Notes under the pieces: generated by a model | Told to the model about the DNA's origin: nothing | The model's database searches: none | What the model saw: the letters and a program-made list of their open reading frames with translations, nothing else | Position numbers and translations under genes: made by a program | Shown here: in pieces, positions 31,190-39,468 of the stretch | Layout of the letters: each line of letters starts with the position of its first letter | Numbering within the stretch: position 1 is the stretch's first letter | DNA from: an uncultured Christensenellaceae bacterium | Lineage (GTDB): Bacteria > Bacillota > Clostridia > Christensenellales > Borkfalkiaceae | Reading direction: 5' to 3' | Length of the DNA stretch: 60,352 nt | NCBI GenBank assembly: GCA_910587825.1 | Contig: CAJUNJ010000011.1 | Span: forward strand, 1-60,352

Positions 31190-32272
31190 TTAATCTTCGC
31201 CGCCGGCGAGTTGGTTTTCACGCTCTGCAACGGCAAGCGCTTCAATCATTTCCCCTATATCTCCCATAATAAAAGTATCAAGCGAATAGAGCGAAAGCCC
31301 TATGCGGTGATCCGTCACCCTGCCCTGCGGAAAGTTGTACGTGCGTATGCGCTCGCTTCTGTCGCCGCGTCCGACAAGGCTTTTGCGGTGTTCGTCGTAT
31401 GCGGAACGGTTCTGGCTGTTGTAATAATCGTACAGTCTGGAACGCAGAACCTTGAACGCCTTGTCCTTGTTTTTAAGCTGGCTTCTCTCATCCTGACAGG
31501 TGACGACTATACCCGTGGGGAAGTGGGTTATTCTTATCGCCGTTTCGGTCTTATTGACTTTCTGTCCGCCCGCGCCCGACGAACGGTAAACGTCAAGCCT
31601 TATATCTTCGTCCTTTATTTCGACTTCCACGTCCTCGGCTTCCGGCAGAACGGCAACCGTTACGGTTGAAGTATGCACGCGGCCCTGCGATTCGGTTTCG
31701 GGTACGCGCTGAACGCGGTGTACGCCGCTTTCGAATTTAAGCTGTTTATACGCGTCCTTACCGTTGACGTTGAACACCACTTCTTTAAGCCCGCCGAGCT
31801 CGGTTTCGTTCATATCCACCACTTCGGTTTTTAGGCGGTGGCGTTCGCAGTAATTTAAATACATTCTGTACAGCTCATAAGCAAACAAAGCCGCCTCTTC
31901 GCCGCCGGCGCCCCCGCGTATTTCGACGATACAGTTTCTGTCGTCGTTCTTGTCCTTGGGCAGAAGAAGAATTTTAAGCTCGTCTTTAAGACTTTCGCCG
32001 GTTTTCGCGCACTCGCTTATCTCTTCGTTTAAAAGCTCCTTCATTTCGGGGTCGGTTTCGGTTTTAACGGCTTGCTCCGCATCGGTCATTCGCTTGATTA
32101 CCGAAAGATATTCTTCGTATTTTAAAGAAGGCTCTGCAATCTCGGACTGGTCTTTGGCGGTTTTTGTCCATAACGCCGTATCGGAAATTACTGCGGGGTC
32201 GCTTAATTTGTCCGACAGCTCGCAGTAACGTTTATAAATATCTTCAAGTTTTATCAAAAATTTTTCTTTCAT
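31190..32272 (-). CDS. prfA: Peptide chain release factor 1
   Basis: Class I release factor for UAA and UAG codons, 360 residues. The peptidyl-hydrolysis GGQ motif is in SGAGGQKVNKTE (about 233), and VHTSTVTVAVLP is typical. The anticodon-like loop region near residue 185 reads VPETESQGRVHTS. It lies downstream of the prmC fusion gene, which encodes the enzyme that methylates the GGQ glutamine, so pathway and gene order agree. The two genes are separated by 457 bp that contain a tandem-repeat array. Confidence 0.97.
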   Translation of the reverse strand: MKEKFLIKLEDIYKRYCELSDKLSDPAVISDTALWTKTAKDQSEIAEPSLKYEEYLSVIKRMTDAEQAVKTETDPEMKELLNEEISECAKTGESLKDELKILLLPKDKNDDRNCIVEIRGGAGGEEAALFAYELYRMYLNYCERHRLKTEVVDMNETELGGLKEVVFNVNGKDAYKQLKFESGVHRVQRVPETESQGRVHTSTVTVAVLPEAEDVEVEIKDEDIRLDVYRSSGAGGQKVNKTETAIRITHFPTGIVVTCQDERSQLKNKDKAFKVLRSRLYDYYNSQNRSAYDEHRKSLVGRGDRSERIRTYNFPQGRVTDHRIGLSLYSLDTFIMGDIGEMIEALAVAERENQLAGGED

Positions 32273-32276
32273 ACAA

Positions 32277-32636
32277 CCTTACGTTGACGGCGTATCTTAA
32301 TTACATTTACGCCAAACCCACCCTGTCACAGGTCAAGCAACCTTACGTTGACGGCATATCTTAATTACATTTACGCAAGACTTACTCTATGCTCGTCAAG
32401 CGTCCTTACGTTGACGGCGTATCTTTATTGCATTTACGCAAGACTTACTCTATGCTCGTCAAGCGTCCTTACGTTGACGGCGTATCTTAATTGCTTTTAC
32501 GCCGAACCCACCCTGTCACAGGTCAAGCAACCTTATGTTGACGGCGTATCTTTATTACATTTACGCAAGACTTATTCTATGCTCGTCAAGCATCCTTACG
32601 TTGACGGCGTATCTTTATTACATTTACGCAAGACGT
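32277..32636. repeat. CRISPR-like tandem array of 36-bp repeats with two alternating spacer types
   Basis: Six copies of a 36-bp unit start at 32277, 32341, 32404, 32467, 32531 and 32594, each beginning CCTTACGTTGACGG (one copy has CCTTATG). The five gaps are 28, 27, 27, 28 and 27 bp and contain only two sequences in the order A-B-B-A-B. Each period can form small stems: GGCGTA / TACGCC inside the repeat, and GTCAA / TTGAC across the repeat boundary. Because the gaps are not unique, the repeats differ by point changes, and no cas gene is present, this is a minisatellite, not a CRISPR array. The rest of the gap to 32729 shows only a GACGT-AC-ACGTC palindrome. Confidence 0.93.
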
Positions 32637-32729
32637 AATTATACAGACGTACACGTCGTGCCGAAGGCGAATGCCTTACTTAGCGCAAACGCAAGCTTGA
32701 CACAGTATTGCGAAGCTTAGACGGAGTTT

Positions 32730-34562
32730 TTAAAAGCCTATTTTCAAAAATCTGTCTACACCGCTCAAATCTTTTATAGGCATTACGTAACTGCACTTGC
32801 CGAAAATTTTTAAAATTTCTTCCGTCTGTCCTTCACCGCATTCGAGAAGCAGAACGCCGTCACGGGCAAGATAACTTCTTATACTCTTGGCTATGCGCCT
32901 GTAAAAGTCAAGCCCGTCGGCTCCGCCGTCCAAAGCTATTCTCGGCTCGAACTCGCGCACTTCTTTCTGTAACGAAGCTATTTCGTCGCTCCTGATATAG
33001 GGCGGATTGCAGACTATTACGTTAAATCTTCCGCGCACGTTGGTAAATAAATCGCTTTGCACGAAGTCGACGTTTACGCCGTTTAACTGTGCGTTTTCGC
33101 GGGCAAGCATAATAGCCGCGTCCGAAATATCCGCCGCCGTCACCGACACCCTGCGCTTGGCGCAACGCCTTGCAACCGAAATTGCGATACAGCCCGAACC
33201 AGTACACATATCCAAAACCTTATCCCCGTCCTCCACAGATTTTACCGTGTAGTCGGCAAGCAGTTCGGTTTCGGGTCTGGGAATGAGCGCGCGTTCGTCA
33301 ACTTTTATTTTACAGCCGAAAAATTCGGTGTCGCCGACTATATACCAAAGCGGTCTGCCGGTCAAACGCTTGTCTGCGATTTCCTTTATTTTTTTACTTT
33401 CGGAAGGCGCAATCATACGTTCGGAGGAAAGTTCGCTTCTCTTTATTCCGAGTACTATGGAATATATCCATTCCGCGTCGCTTTCGTCTATACCGTTCTT
33501 TCTGAATTTTTCTTTAAGCGCCGAAAGCATTTTGGAAAGTATTCCGCTTGTCACGAATTCCGTTTCGGCAACCGCGGGGTCTGCGTCCATTTCAAGCACC
33601 TTGTTGAAAGCGGCTATCGCAACCTCAATCATCGCAAGGTCGGGTTCGCGGGTGGTAAGCGTTTTTTGGATAAGTTTGCCGGGGGCTTTGAAAATATTTA
33701 TGAATTTATTGTCGAACTTAGCCAAAAACTTCAAAATCTCATACGAAAAACCTGCAATTATGGGAAGCAGAACAAGTTCTATCGCGATATTGATAAGAAA
33801 CCGCAACACCCCGTTTTGGACGTCTTTGATTACGGGTACGTAAGTAAATACCGCCCAGTTTGCCGCGGAAATTATGACTATGTTTATAAACAGTACTATA
33901 AACAGAAAGGACGTGCCGCATCTGTCGTGCAGGCGCGAACATTCCGCAACCTTTTCGGGCGTAAGCTCTACACCGTATTCGTAAGCGTTTATCGTCTTAT
34001 GCTCCGCCCCGTGGTACATATACAGCCTGCGTATATCTTTAAGCAAAAGCACCAGCGCAAGATACGCAATAAATATAATAAGCTTAAAGACGCCCAAAAG
34101 CACGTAATACGCCCAATGGTCTTCGCCTATGCGGGGAATAAGCCCTACGACAAACCGCGGCAAAAAGACAAAAATGCCTATTGCGATAATTACGCCCAAA
34201 CACGCCGATATTACGGCGATTACGTCCATAAGGTTTACCTTAAACTTTTCGGCAAGCCATTTCTGTATTCTGCCCGCTTCTTCTTCCGAATCGCCGTACA
34301 CCGCGGCGGAACGCATAAGTATTTTAGTGCCGCGCACCAAAGACAGCACAAGGTTGATTATACCGCGTACGAAGGGTATTTTGCACGCCCTTGAAAGATG
34401 TTTTCCGCGTTTAAGGCGTTTGGCTTCCACCTGAATTTCGCCGTCGGGGTCGCGCACGGCGGTCGCCATAGCCGTTTTACCCATCATCATTACGCCTTCA
34501 AGCACAGCCTGACCGCCGATGTAGGTACATTTCTTTTTACTTTTTTTCTCTTTTTCCGCCAT
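32730..34562 (-). CDS. prmC: DUF1385 membrane protein fused to PrmC methyltransferase
   Basis: One continuous frame of 610 residues joins two proteins that are usually separate neighbours. Residues about 1-325 match the DUF1385 (YqhQ-like) family: YIGGQAVLEGVMMMGKTAM, MYHGAEHKTINAYEYGVELT, and four or five membrane helices. Residues about 335-610 are PrmC, the N5-glutamine methyltransferase of release factors. They show a SAM site (VLDMCTGSGCIAISVA), the catalytic NPPYIRSDEI, and EPRIALDGGADGLDFYR. The start at 34562 is the ATG with GGAAAG upstream; a TTG at 34568 is also possible. The fusion would tether PrmC to the membrane. prfA, its substrate gene, follows. Confidence 0.92.
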   Translation of the reverse strand: MAEKEKKSKKKCTYIGGQAVLEGVMMMGKTAMATAVRDPDGEIQVEAKRLKRGKHLSRACKIPFVRGIINLVLSLVRGTKILMRSAAVYGDSEEEAGRIQKWLAEKFKVNLMDVIAVISACLGVIIAIGIFVFLPRFVVGLIPRIGEDHWAYYVLLGVFKLIIFIAYLALVLLLKDIRRLYMYHGAEHKTINAYEYGVELTPEKVAECSRLHDRCGTSFLFIVLFINIVIISAANWAVFTYVPVIKDVQNGVLRFLINIAIELVLLPIIAGFSYEILKFLAKFDNKFINIFKAPGKLIQKTLTTREPDLAMIEVAIAAFNKVLEMDADPAVAETEFVTSGILSKMLSALKEKFRKNGIDESDAEWIYSIVLGIKRSELSSERMIAPSESKKIKEIADKRLTGRPLWYIVGDTEFFGCKIKVDERALIPRPETELLADYTVKSVEDGDKVLDMCTGSGCIAISVARRCAKRRVSVTAADISDAAIMLARENAQLNGVNVDFVQSDLFTNVRGRFNVIVCNPPYIRSDEIASLQKEVREFEPRIALDGGADGLDFYRRIAKSIRSYLARDGVLLLECGEGQTEEILKIFGKCSYVMPIKDLSGVDRFLKIGF

Positions 34563-34625
34563 ATTCAACTCTTTCCGAAAATATGCAATAAAATTTGGTT
34601 TTGTTAAAAACAGTTAAAAAACATA

Positions 34626-34647
34626 GCTCCAACTTATTGTTGGAGCC
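34626..34647 (-). terminator. Terminator of rpmE
   Basis: GCTCCAAC / GTTGGAGC stem seven bases past the rpmE stop. A run of six T occurs a few bases later on the minus strand. Confidence 0.75.
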
Positions 34648-34653
34648 ACATTG

Positions 34654-34857
34654 TCAGATGTTATATCTTTTCTTGAACTTGTCTACACGGCCGCCTGTAT
34701 CAACAAGCTTCTGTTTACCGGTAAAGAAAGGATGGCATTTATTGCAGATGTCCACCTTTAATGTTTCAACGTTTTTTGTGGTTCCGGTCTTAAACGTAGC
34801 TCCGCAAGCGCATACAACCGTAACTTCGTGGTATCCGGGATGTATTTCGGGCTTCAT
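34654..34857 (-). CDS. rpmE: Ribosomal protein L31 (zinc-binding form)
   Basis: A 67-residue large-subunit protein. The CxC (VVCACG) and CxxC (ICNKC) pairs mark the zinc-binding form of L31. The start MKPEIHPGYHEV and end KKRYNI are typical. It heads the conserved series rpmE - DUF1385/prmC - prfA. The 297 bp upstream, to 35154, contain the divergent promoter of the small acidic protein gene and no other gene that I can support. Confidence 0.96.
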   Translation of the reverse strand: MKPEIHPGYHEVTVVCACGATFKTGTTKNVETLKVDICNKCHPFFTGKQKLVDTGGRVDKFKKRYNI

Positions 34858-35080
34858 AGTTTCACCTCGCTTAAATTCTTAAATACCTACTAATTATATA
34901 CAAAACAAATTGCTAAGTCAATTATTTTTATCAACACATTATAAATTTTTTAAACTTTCGCATATCATACGCTTCAATAAAAAAACGGCGGCTGGCGGAC
35001 AGATCACTGTAATTCGACAAAATTTTACAAACAAAGTCTTTTTTCTACAAATAAAGCGCACATTAGCCGACGGGCAAAAC

Positions 35081-35110
35081 TTGTCAGATACCGTCGAAAT
35101 ATGTTACAAT
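35081..35110 (+). promoter_or_regulatory. Promoter of the small acidic protein gene
   Basis: TTGTCA (35081-35086), an 18-bp spacer and TACAAT (35105-35110), about 45 bp upstream of the start codon. Confidence 0.6.
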
Positions 35111-35154
35111 ATATATACACAAGCGCAAGTGATAAATTCAAGGAGTTACCGATT

Positions 35155-35352
35155 ATGACAAACACCGTAGACAAACGTACGGAACAAGAAAACAAGGAAG
35201 AAAAAATAAACGCAATAGAGCTGTTGCAGGAAATTGAACCGCTTTTGAAAGAATACTTCATTGCCGACGTACATATGGAGGGTTCTGCTTTGCAGATGAA
35301 ATTTTCAAACGGACAGACTTTCCGCATAACCGCCTGCGGTGCAGATCTTTGA
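35155..35352 (+). CDS. Small hypothetical acidic protein
   Basis: A 65-residue protein of unknown function. The start at 35155 is set by AAGGAG nine bases upstream. The N-terminal third is highly charged (TVDKRTEQENKEEK). Residues about 20-40 form an amphipathic helix (IELLQEIEPLLKEYF), and the rest looks like two beta strands (ADVHMEGSALQMKFSNGQTF). No family recognised. It is followed after 74 bp by the degenerate dehydrogenase gene, which has its own promoter. Confidence 0.65.
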   Translation: MTNTVDKRTEQENKEEKINAIELLQEIEPLLKEYFIADVHMEGSALQMKFSNGQTFRITACGADL

Positions 35353-35388
35353 CGGCTTAACGGCGAAATAAATTTAACGCGTTTTTAG

Positions 35389-35417
35389 TTGCCAAAATTT
35401 GCTTTAAGGCGTATAAT
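35389..35417 (+). promoter_or_regulatory. Promoter of the dehydrogenase-like gene
   Basis: TTGCCA (35389-35394), a 17-bp spacer and TATAAT (35412-35417). The ATG at 35427 begins only ten bases past the -10 box, so the transcript would be leaderless or have a leader of two or three bases. Confidence 0.7.
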
Positions 35418-35426
35418 AAGTCTTGT

Positions 35427-36446
35427 ATGGATAACTGGGTACTTAAAAGCGTACGCAACCTTATAAACGAACCGTCAGAAGCGCGGGAGATTACCCCCAC
35501 TCAGGTCAAGGTTAAGATTACGCATCTTCTCATTTCCAATTTCGATGCGCTGGTGTTTAACGGCGACGTCGAAGCCGACTACCCCAAAACGCTGGGCAGA
35601 TTTGCCGTCGGACTGATAACCGAAGCCGGCGAAAACTGCTACGGCGTGAAAAAGGGCGACAGAGTATTTCTTAAATCCGCAAAATCCTGCGGCGTCTGCT
35701 ACAACTGCAAAAGCGGTAAGCGCGACAGATGCGAAAACGTTCAGCTTGCGGGCAAGGACTACGACGGATTTATGCGCGACTTCGCGGTGTGCGAATATAC
35801 CGACGTTGCGCCCCTGCCCGACGCGGTAGACAACTTGCAGGCGCTCTGCATAGAAATGGTCGGAATTGCCGAAAATATTTACGATAAACTTAATCTGTCC
35901 GCAGGTCAGAGAGTCGCCGTAATAGGTTCGGACTATTTAGGCAATATCATAGCGCAGGTTCTGCAATACCATAAGGTCATACCTATCGTTATTGACAATG
36001 TAGAGTCCAATCTCGAAAAAATAAAAAAGTGCGGAATATACTACGCCTATCCCGCCGACGACGACGTCGTAAGCAACGTTCTTAACGCTACAAGCGGAGA
36101 TTTGTGCGACGCGGCGGTATATTCGGCGAGTTCGCGTCTGCCCGTGTCGCTTACGTCACGCCTTGTGGGAAGAAAGAAGACGTTGGTTTTCAGCGGTTTT
36201 TCTTCGCTGCACAGCGCCGTTGAAATGCGCGATATTCTTGAAAAAGATTTGACCGTGTTCGGCGTGACAAGCGCACCCAATTATACCGATTCGGTTATTA
36301 ATATGCTTCTGCACGGCGCGGTAGACGTAAATTTCTTCGATAAAGAAATTTTAAGCCAGTTCGATCCCGTGTCGATACTTAAACAGAAATGCGAAAACAC
36401 GGCGCAGAACAAGAGCAAAATGACCGTTTTGAAGATGATTTTCTGA
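35427..36446 (+). CDS. Medium-chain dehydrogenase-like protein lacking catalytic zinc ligands
   Basis: A 339-residue protein with the GroES-like and Rossmann domains of medium-chain alcohol dehydrogenases. The four structural-zinc cysteines are kept (CGVCYNCKSGKRDRC, about 91-105). The catalytic-zinc ligands are not. The usual Cys in the ICGTD-type motif is Ser (ISNFDAL), and the GHE motif reads GRF. The nucleotide loop is also altered (GSDYLG in place of GxGxxG), although an Asp at the end of the second strand (VIDN) would still suit NAD. It may have lost dehydrogenase activity or may act in another way. It has no ribosome-binding site at its start. Confidence 0.8.
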   Translation: MDNWVLKSVRNLINEPSEAREITPTQVKVKITHLLISNFDALVFNGDVEADYPKTLGRFAVGLITEAGENCYGVKKGDRVFLKSAKSCGVCYNCKSGKRDRCENVQLAGKDYDGFMRDFAVCEYTDVAPLPDAVDNLQALCIEMVGIAENIYDKLNLSAGQRVAVIGSDYLGNIIAQVLQYHKVIPIVIDNVESNLEKIKKCGIYYAYPADDDVVSNVLNATSGDLCDAAVYSASSRLPVSLTSRLVGRKKTLVFSGFSSLHSAVEMRDILEKDLTVFGVTSAPNYTDSVINMLLHGAVDVNFFDKEILSQFDPVSILKQKCENTAQNKSKMTVLKMIF

Positions 36447-36467
36447 CGCGCGGAATTATACTTTCCT

Positions 36468-37886
36468 ATGCGCAATTTTCCTAAATTTATCTTTTCACTT
36501 AATTTTCTGTATATTCTATTAATTGCGGCTGAAACGGTCGCAATTATTTTTTTATGCCTGTACATTCCCGCCTTTCTGCCGGCGGCGGCGGTATTTGTAT
36601 CGGTATGGCTTATTACGCTTATAACGGTGATATGCGCCGTAAGCAGGGTCGATTCGCCGGAATACAACTGCGCCGTTGCGCTTTTTGTTACCGCCCTGCC
36701 TTTGGCTGGCGCTATTATTTACGCGTTTGCAAAGGCCGGAAAGCGGGAATGCGGAACGCTTACCCTTACGGACGCAAAACCGCAGGGCGGTATAGAAGCC
36801 GCGGCTTACGGTTACTGCGGAACCTGCGGGGCGGGATACGACAGATCGATTTATTTTAAAAACGGCGAAGAATTTTTCAACGTAATGTTCAGGGAAATAG
36901 AAAAGGCGAAAAAAAGCGTTTATCTTGAATTTTTTATAGTCTGCCGCGGGCAGGTGTTTACACGGCTTTTGTCAGCTTTGCGCGCCGCAAAGAAAAACGG
37001 GGCGGAAATAAAAATCATAATAGACGGGATAGGTTCGGCTTTCAAAATAAGCCGTCGCGAAATTAAACGCCTTAAAGACATCGGGGCGGAAGTTAAAATT
37101 TTTCACAAACTAAGTCCCCTTAGTTTTTCTCGGCTCAACTTCCGCGACCACAGAAAGATAGCCGTAACCGACGGCAGGGTCGCGTTTACGGGCGGATTTA
37201 ACATTGCCGACGAATACGCCAATATCGATAGCCCCTACGGGTTTTGGAAAGATACCGGCGTTGCGCTGTACGGCGCCGCGGCGCAAATTTTCGAAGGTAT
37301 GTTCCTGTCCGTCTGGCAGGGCGGATACAAAATGAAAGTTCCCGAAGGCGGTAAATACCGCTGTCTGCCTTACTACGACAGCCCGCCCCATCGCGCAGGG
37401 TTCTGCGAAGACGTTTACGTCGCGGTTATTTCGTCCGCCAGACAGCGCGTGCATATATTTACGCCCTACTTCTGTACGAGCGACAAGACGGCTTCCGCAC
37501 TGGCGTTTGCCGCAATGCGGGGCGTAGACGTCAGAATTATAATACCCCATATTCCGGACAAAAAATATGCGTTCGAGCTTTCGAGGGAAAGTTCCGTCGC
37601 ACTTGCGGCAAAGGGCGTTAAGTTTTACGAATTTACCCCCGGATTTATGCACGCGAAAAGTATGATTTGCGACGGACGGCTGTTTATTGGAAGTTATAAC
37701 TTCGACTACCGCTCTATGCGACTCAATTACGAATGCGGTGTATCGTTTACGGGCGAAATGTGCGAACAGGCGGAAAAAGACTTCCGCGAATGCCTGCGTC
37801 TATCGTCGCCGATGACTTATCCCAAACTGTCAATAGGGCGCAGAATTTACAGATTTATTTTAAAACTGTTTGCCCCGCTTATGTAG
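36468..37886 (+). CDS. Cardiolipin synthase (phospholipase D family)
   Basis: A 472-residue membrane enzyme that joins two phosphatidylglycerol molecules into cardiolipin. Two N-terminal helices (about 8-28 and 31-52) and a third near 66-86 are followed by the two HxK(x)4D motifs: HRKIAVTD (about 224-231) and HAKSMICD (about 394-401). The second is followed by GRLFIGSYNFDYRS. It starts 21 bp past the dehydrogenase-like gene. The start codon has no clear Shine-Dalgarno sequence, and a TATACT box ends six bases before it. It ends 90 bp before the phosphodiesterase gene, which has its own promoter. Confidence 0.93.
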   Translation: MRNFPKFIFSLNFLYILLIAAETVAIIFLCLYIPAFLPAAAVFVSVWLITLITVICAVSRVDSPEYNCAVALFVTALPLAGAIIYAFAKAGKRECGTLTLTDAKPQGGIEAAAYGYCGTCGAGYDRSIYFKNGEEFFNVMFREIEKAKKSVYLEFFIVCRGQVFTRLLSALRAAKKNGAEIKIIIDGIGSAFKISRREIKRLKDIGAEVKIFHKLSPLSFSRLNFRDHRKIAVTDGRVAFTGGFNIADEYANIDSPYGFWKDTGVALYGAAAQIFEGMFLSVWQGGYKMKVPEGGKYRCLPYYDSPPHRAGFCEDVYVAVISSARQRVHIFTPYFCTSDKTASALAFAAMRGVDVRIIIPHIPDKKYAFELSRESSVALAAKGVKFYEFTPGFMHAKSMICDGRLFIGSYNFDYRSMRLNYECGVSFTGEMCEQAEKDFRECLRLSSPMTYPKLSIGRRIYRFILKLFAPLM

Positions 37887-37888
37887 TA

Positions 37889-37917
37889 TTGACAAACGCT
37901 TTGCAGTGCGGTATAAT
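37889..37917 (+). promoter_or_regulatory. Promoter of the phosphodiesterase gene
   Basis: TTGACA (37889-37894), a 17-bp spacer and TATAAT (37912-37917): a full consensus promoter. The leader of about 50 nt contains a perfect hairpin CCCGAC-GTTT-GTCGGG (37939-37954) just before the AAGGTG ribosome-binding site. Confidence 0.85.
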
Positions 37918-37975
37918 AGCAGTATAATACAATTAAAACCCGACGTTTGTCGGGGTAATATATCAAGGTGAAGAT

Positions 37976-38995
37976 ATGAAAATTTTTATTGCTTCCGATA
38001 TACACGGTTCGGCACGATACTGCCAGATGATGCTTGAAGCTTTTTTGAGAGAAGGCGCCGATAAACTCGTTATTTTAGGCGATATACTCTATCACGGACC
38101 GAGAAATCCCCTGCCCGAAGAATATTCTCCGAAATACGTTGCGGAAATGCTTACGGCGGTAAAACGCAACATCTTATGCGTACGCGGCAACTGCGACAGC
38201 GAAGTAGACCAGATGGTTCTTCCCTTCCCGATACTCAACGATTACGCGGTAATTTACGCCGACGGACTCAACATTTACCTTGCCCACGGACACAAACGCA
38301 TTCCTCCTCTCAATGCAGGCGACGTGTACGTTACGGGGCATACCCACGTCCCGCTTAAAACAGAAGAAGACGGAATTTACCGTTTGAACCCCGGTTCGAT
38401 ATCTTTACCCAAGGAAAACAGCCCCCGCGGATATATAGTTTACGAACGCGGAACATTTGCGTTTAAAACTCTCGAAGGGGAAATTTATGACATACTCGAC
38501 CTGTCTGAAAACAATAAAGCGGCGAGTGAACCCGCTCAACCGCAACCCGAACCCGCACCTTACGTTGCACCCGTTCCCAATCCCGTTGCCGAACCTGCGC
38601 CTTACGTTGCACCCGTTCCCAACCCCGTTTCCGAACCTGCGCCCTACGTTGCGCCCGTTCCCAACCCCGTTTCCGAACCTGCGCCTTACGTTGCGCCCGT
38701 TCCCAACCCCGTTGCCGAGCCTGCGCCTTACGTTGCGCCCGTTCCCAATCCCGTTGCCGATCCTGCGCCCTACGTTGCGCCCGTTCCCAACCCCGTTGCC
38801 GATCCTGCGCCCTACGTTGCGCCCGTTCCCAATCCCGTTGCCGAGCCTGCGCCTTACGTTGCGCCCGTTCCCAATCCCGTTGCTCAACGCGCGGTTGAAG
38901 AGACGGTTTTCGCCGATGCATACGAAGAACAGCAAGACGGCGTTACAGCTAAAAAGCCTGTTATCAGAAGAAAAATTATCCGCAGACGCAGATAA
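37976..38995 (+). CDS. YfcE-like phosphodiesterase with proline-rich repeat tail
   Basis: Residues 1-182 form a metallophosphoesterase of the YfcE/MJ0936 family. Its metal ligands are in ASDIHGS (Asp8, His10), ILGDILYHGP, VRGNCDSEV, LAHGHK and VTGHTHVP. Such enzymes hydrolyse phosphodiesters, with unknown natural substrates. The usual length is about 160-185 residues; here 157 more follow. Residues 192-303 are eight tandem copies of a 14-residue unit, E/D-PAPYVAPVPNPV-A/S. The end is strongly basic (RRKIIRRRR). The tail may bind a membrane, a nucleic acid or a proline-binding partner (inference). The gene is monocistronic with a strong terminator. Confidence 0.88.
   Translation: MKIFIASDIHGSARYCQMMLEAFLREGADKLVILGDILYHGPRNPLPEEYSPKYVAEMLTAVKRNILCVRGNCDSEVDQMVLPFPILNDYAVIYADGLNIYLAHGHKRIPPLNAGDVYVTGHTHVPLKTEEDGIYRLNPGSISLPKENSPRGYIVYERGTFAFKTLEGEIYDILDLSENNKAASEPAQPQPEPAPYVAPVPNPVAEPAPYVAPVPNPVSEPAPYVAPVPNPVSEPAPYVAPVPNPVAEPAPYVAPVPNPVADPAPYVAPVPNPVADPAPYVAPVPNPVAEPAPYVAPVPNPVAQRAVEETVFADAYEEQQDGVTAKKPVIRRKIIRRRR
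38549..38884 (+). repeat. Eight in-frame 42-bp tandem repeats
   Basis: Eight copies of a 42-bp unit encode the proline-rich 14-residue repeats of the phosphodiesterase. Copies differ by third-base changes and by GAA/GAG/GAT and GCC/TCC swaps at the unit boundary. The copy number is likely to vary between strains. Confidence 0.95.
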
Positions 38996-39010
38996 TTACA
39001 GAGATAGACA

Positions 39011-39047
39011 AAACCCCCTTGCGCAAAACTGCGTAAGGGGGTTTGTT
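39011..39047. terminator. Bidirectional terminator between phosphodiesterase and small membrane protein
   Basis: AAACCCCCTTGCGCA / TGCGTAAGGGGGTTT stem with T-rich flanks on both strands. It ends the plus-strand phosphodiesterase gene and the minus-strand gene at 39055. Confidence 0.88.
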
Positions 39048-39054
39048 ATTCCCG

Positions 39055-39276
39055 TTAAATATTAAGCAGACGAAGAATATGCTTCTGCAAAATCATAAAG
39101 ATGATGTCGAGAATCCAGATAATGTTCCATCCGAATATAAGACGGATGATACCTGCTACGATTTTGCCTTCCGAAAATCTTGTAAGCCATCCGAGAACCC
39201 AAGAAGTTACGGGGATAATAGCCAAGATAACGCTGACTATATAGCTAAGACCAAAATAATCGCCCTTTTTTGCCAT
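39055..39276 (-). CDS. Small membrane protein of unknown function
   Basis: A 73-residue protein with two hydrophobic helices (about 10-30 and 40-62) joined by a short loop with LTRFSEGKIVAG. The start is supported by GGAG eight bases upstream. The sequence resembles small inner-membrane proteins in which one helix pair faces a GW-rich turn. I do not recognise a named family. Single gene, convergent with the phosphodiesterase gene. Confidence 0.7.
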   Translation of the reverse strand: MAKKGDYFGLSYIVSVILAIIPVTSWVLGWLTRFSEGKIVAGIIRLIFGWNIIWILDIIFMILQKHILRLLNI

Positions 39277-39414
39277 AATAAACTCTCCTTTAAGTATTTT
39301 TATATTTATATTATATCATATAACTTAAATATGTCAATAATATTTAAAAAATTCTTGCTTCTTTATATTGAATTAACAAACTAAACGTACCGCCGATATA
39401 TTTCGCCGTAAACC

Positions 39415-39450
39415 GAAACCCCTGCACCGTGCATTACGGGACAGGGGTTG
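39415..39450 (-). terminator. Hairpin after rplQ, end of the ribosomal block
   Basis: AACCCCTG / CAGGGGTT arms with a long loop lie 20 bp past the rplQ stop codon. The T run is better on the plus strand than on the minus strand, so its strength for rplQ is uncertain. Confidence 0.5.
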
Positions 39451-39468
39451 TTTGATTTTTACGGTGCT

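Noticed and set aside
32277..32636. CRISPR array
   Set aside because: Repeat and gap lengths fit, but the gaps are just two recurring sequences, the repeats carry point differences, and no cas genes are present.
32348..32720. Plus-strand repeat proteins read through the tandem array
   Set aside because: The frames exist only because most periods are 63 bp. The 64-bp units shift the frame, there is no ribosome-binding site, and the surrounding genes are on the other strand.
38405..38935. Long open frames antisense to the proline-rich repeats
   Set aside because: They are by-products of the GC-rich repetitive coding sequence. The plus-strand frame has a promoter, ribosome-binding site, enzyme domain and terminator.
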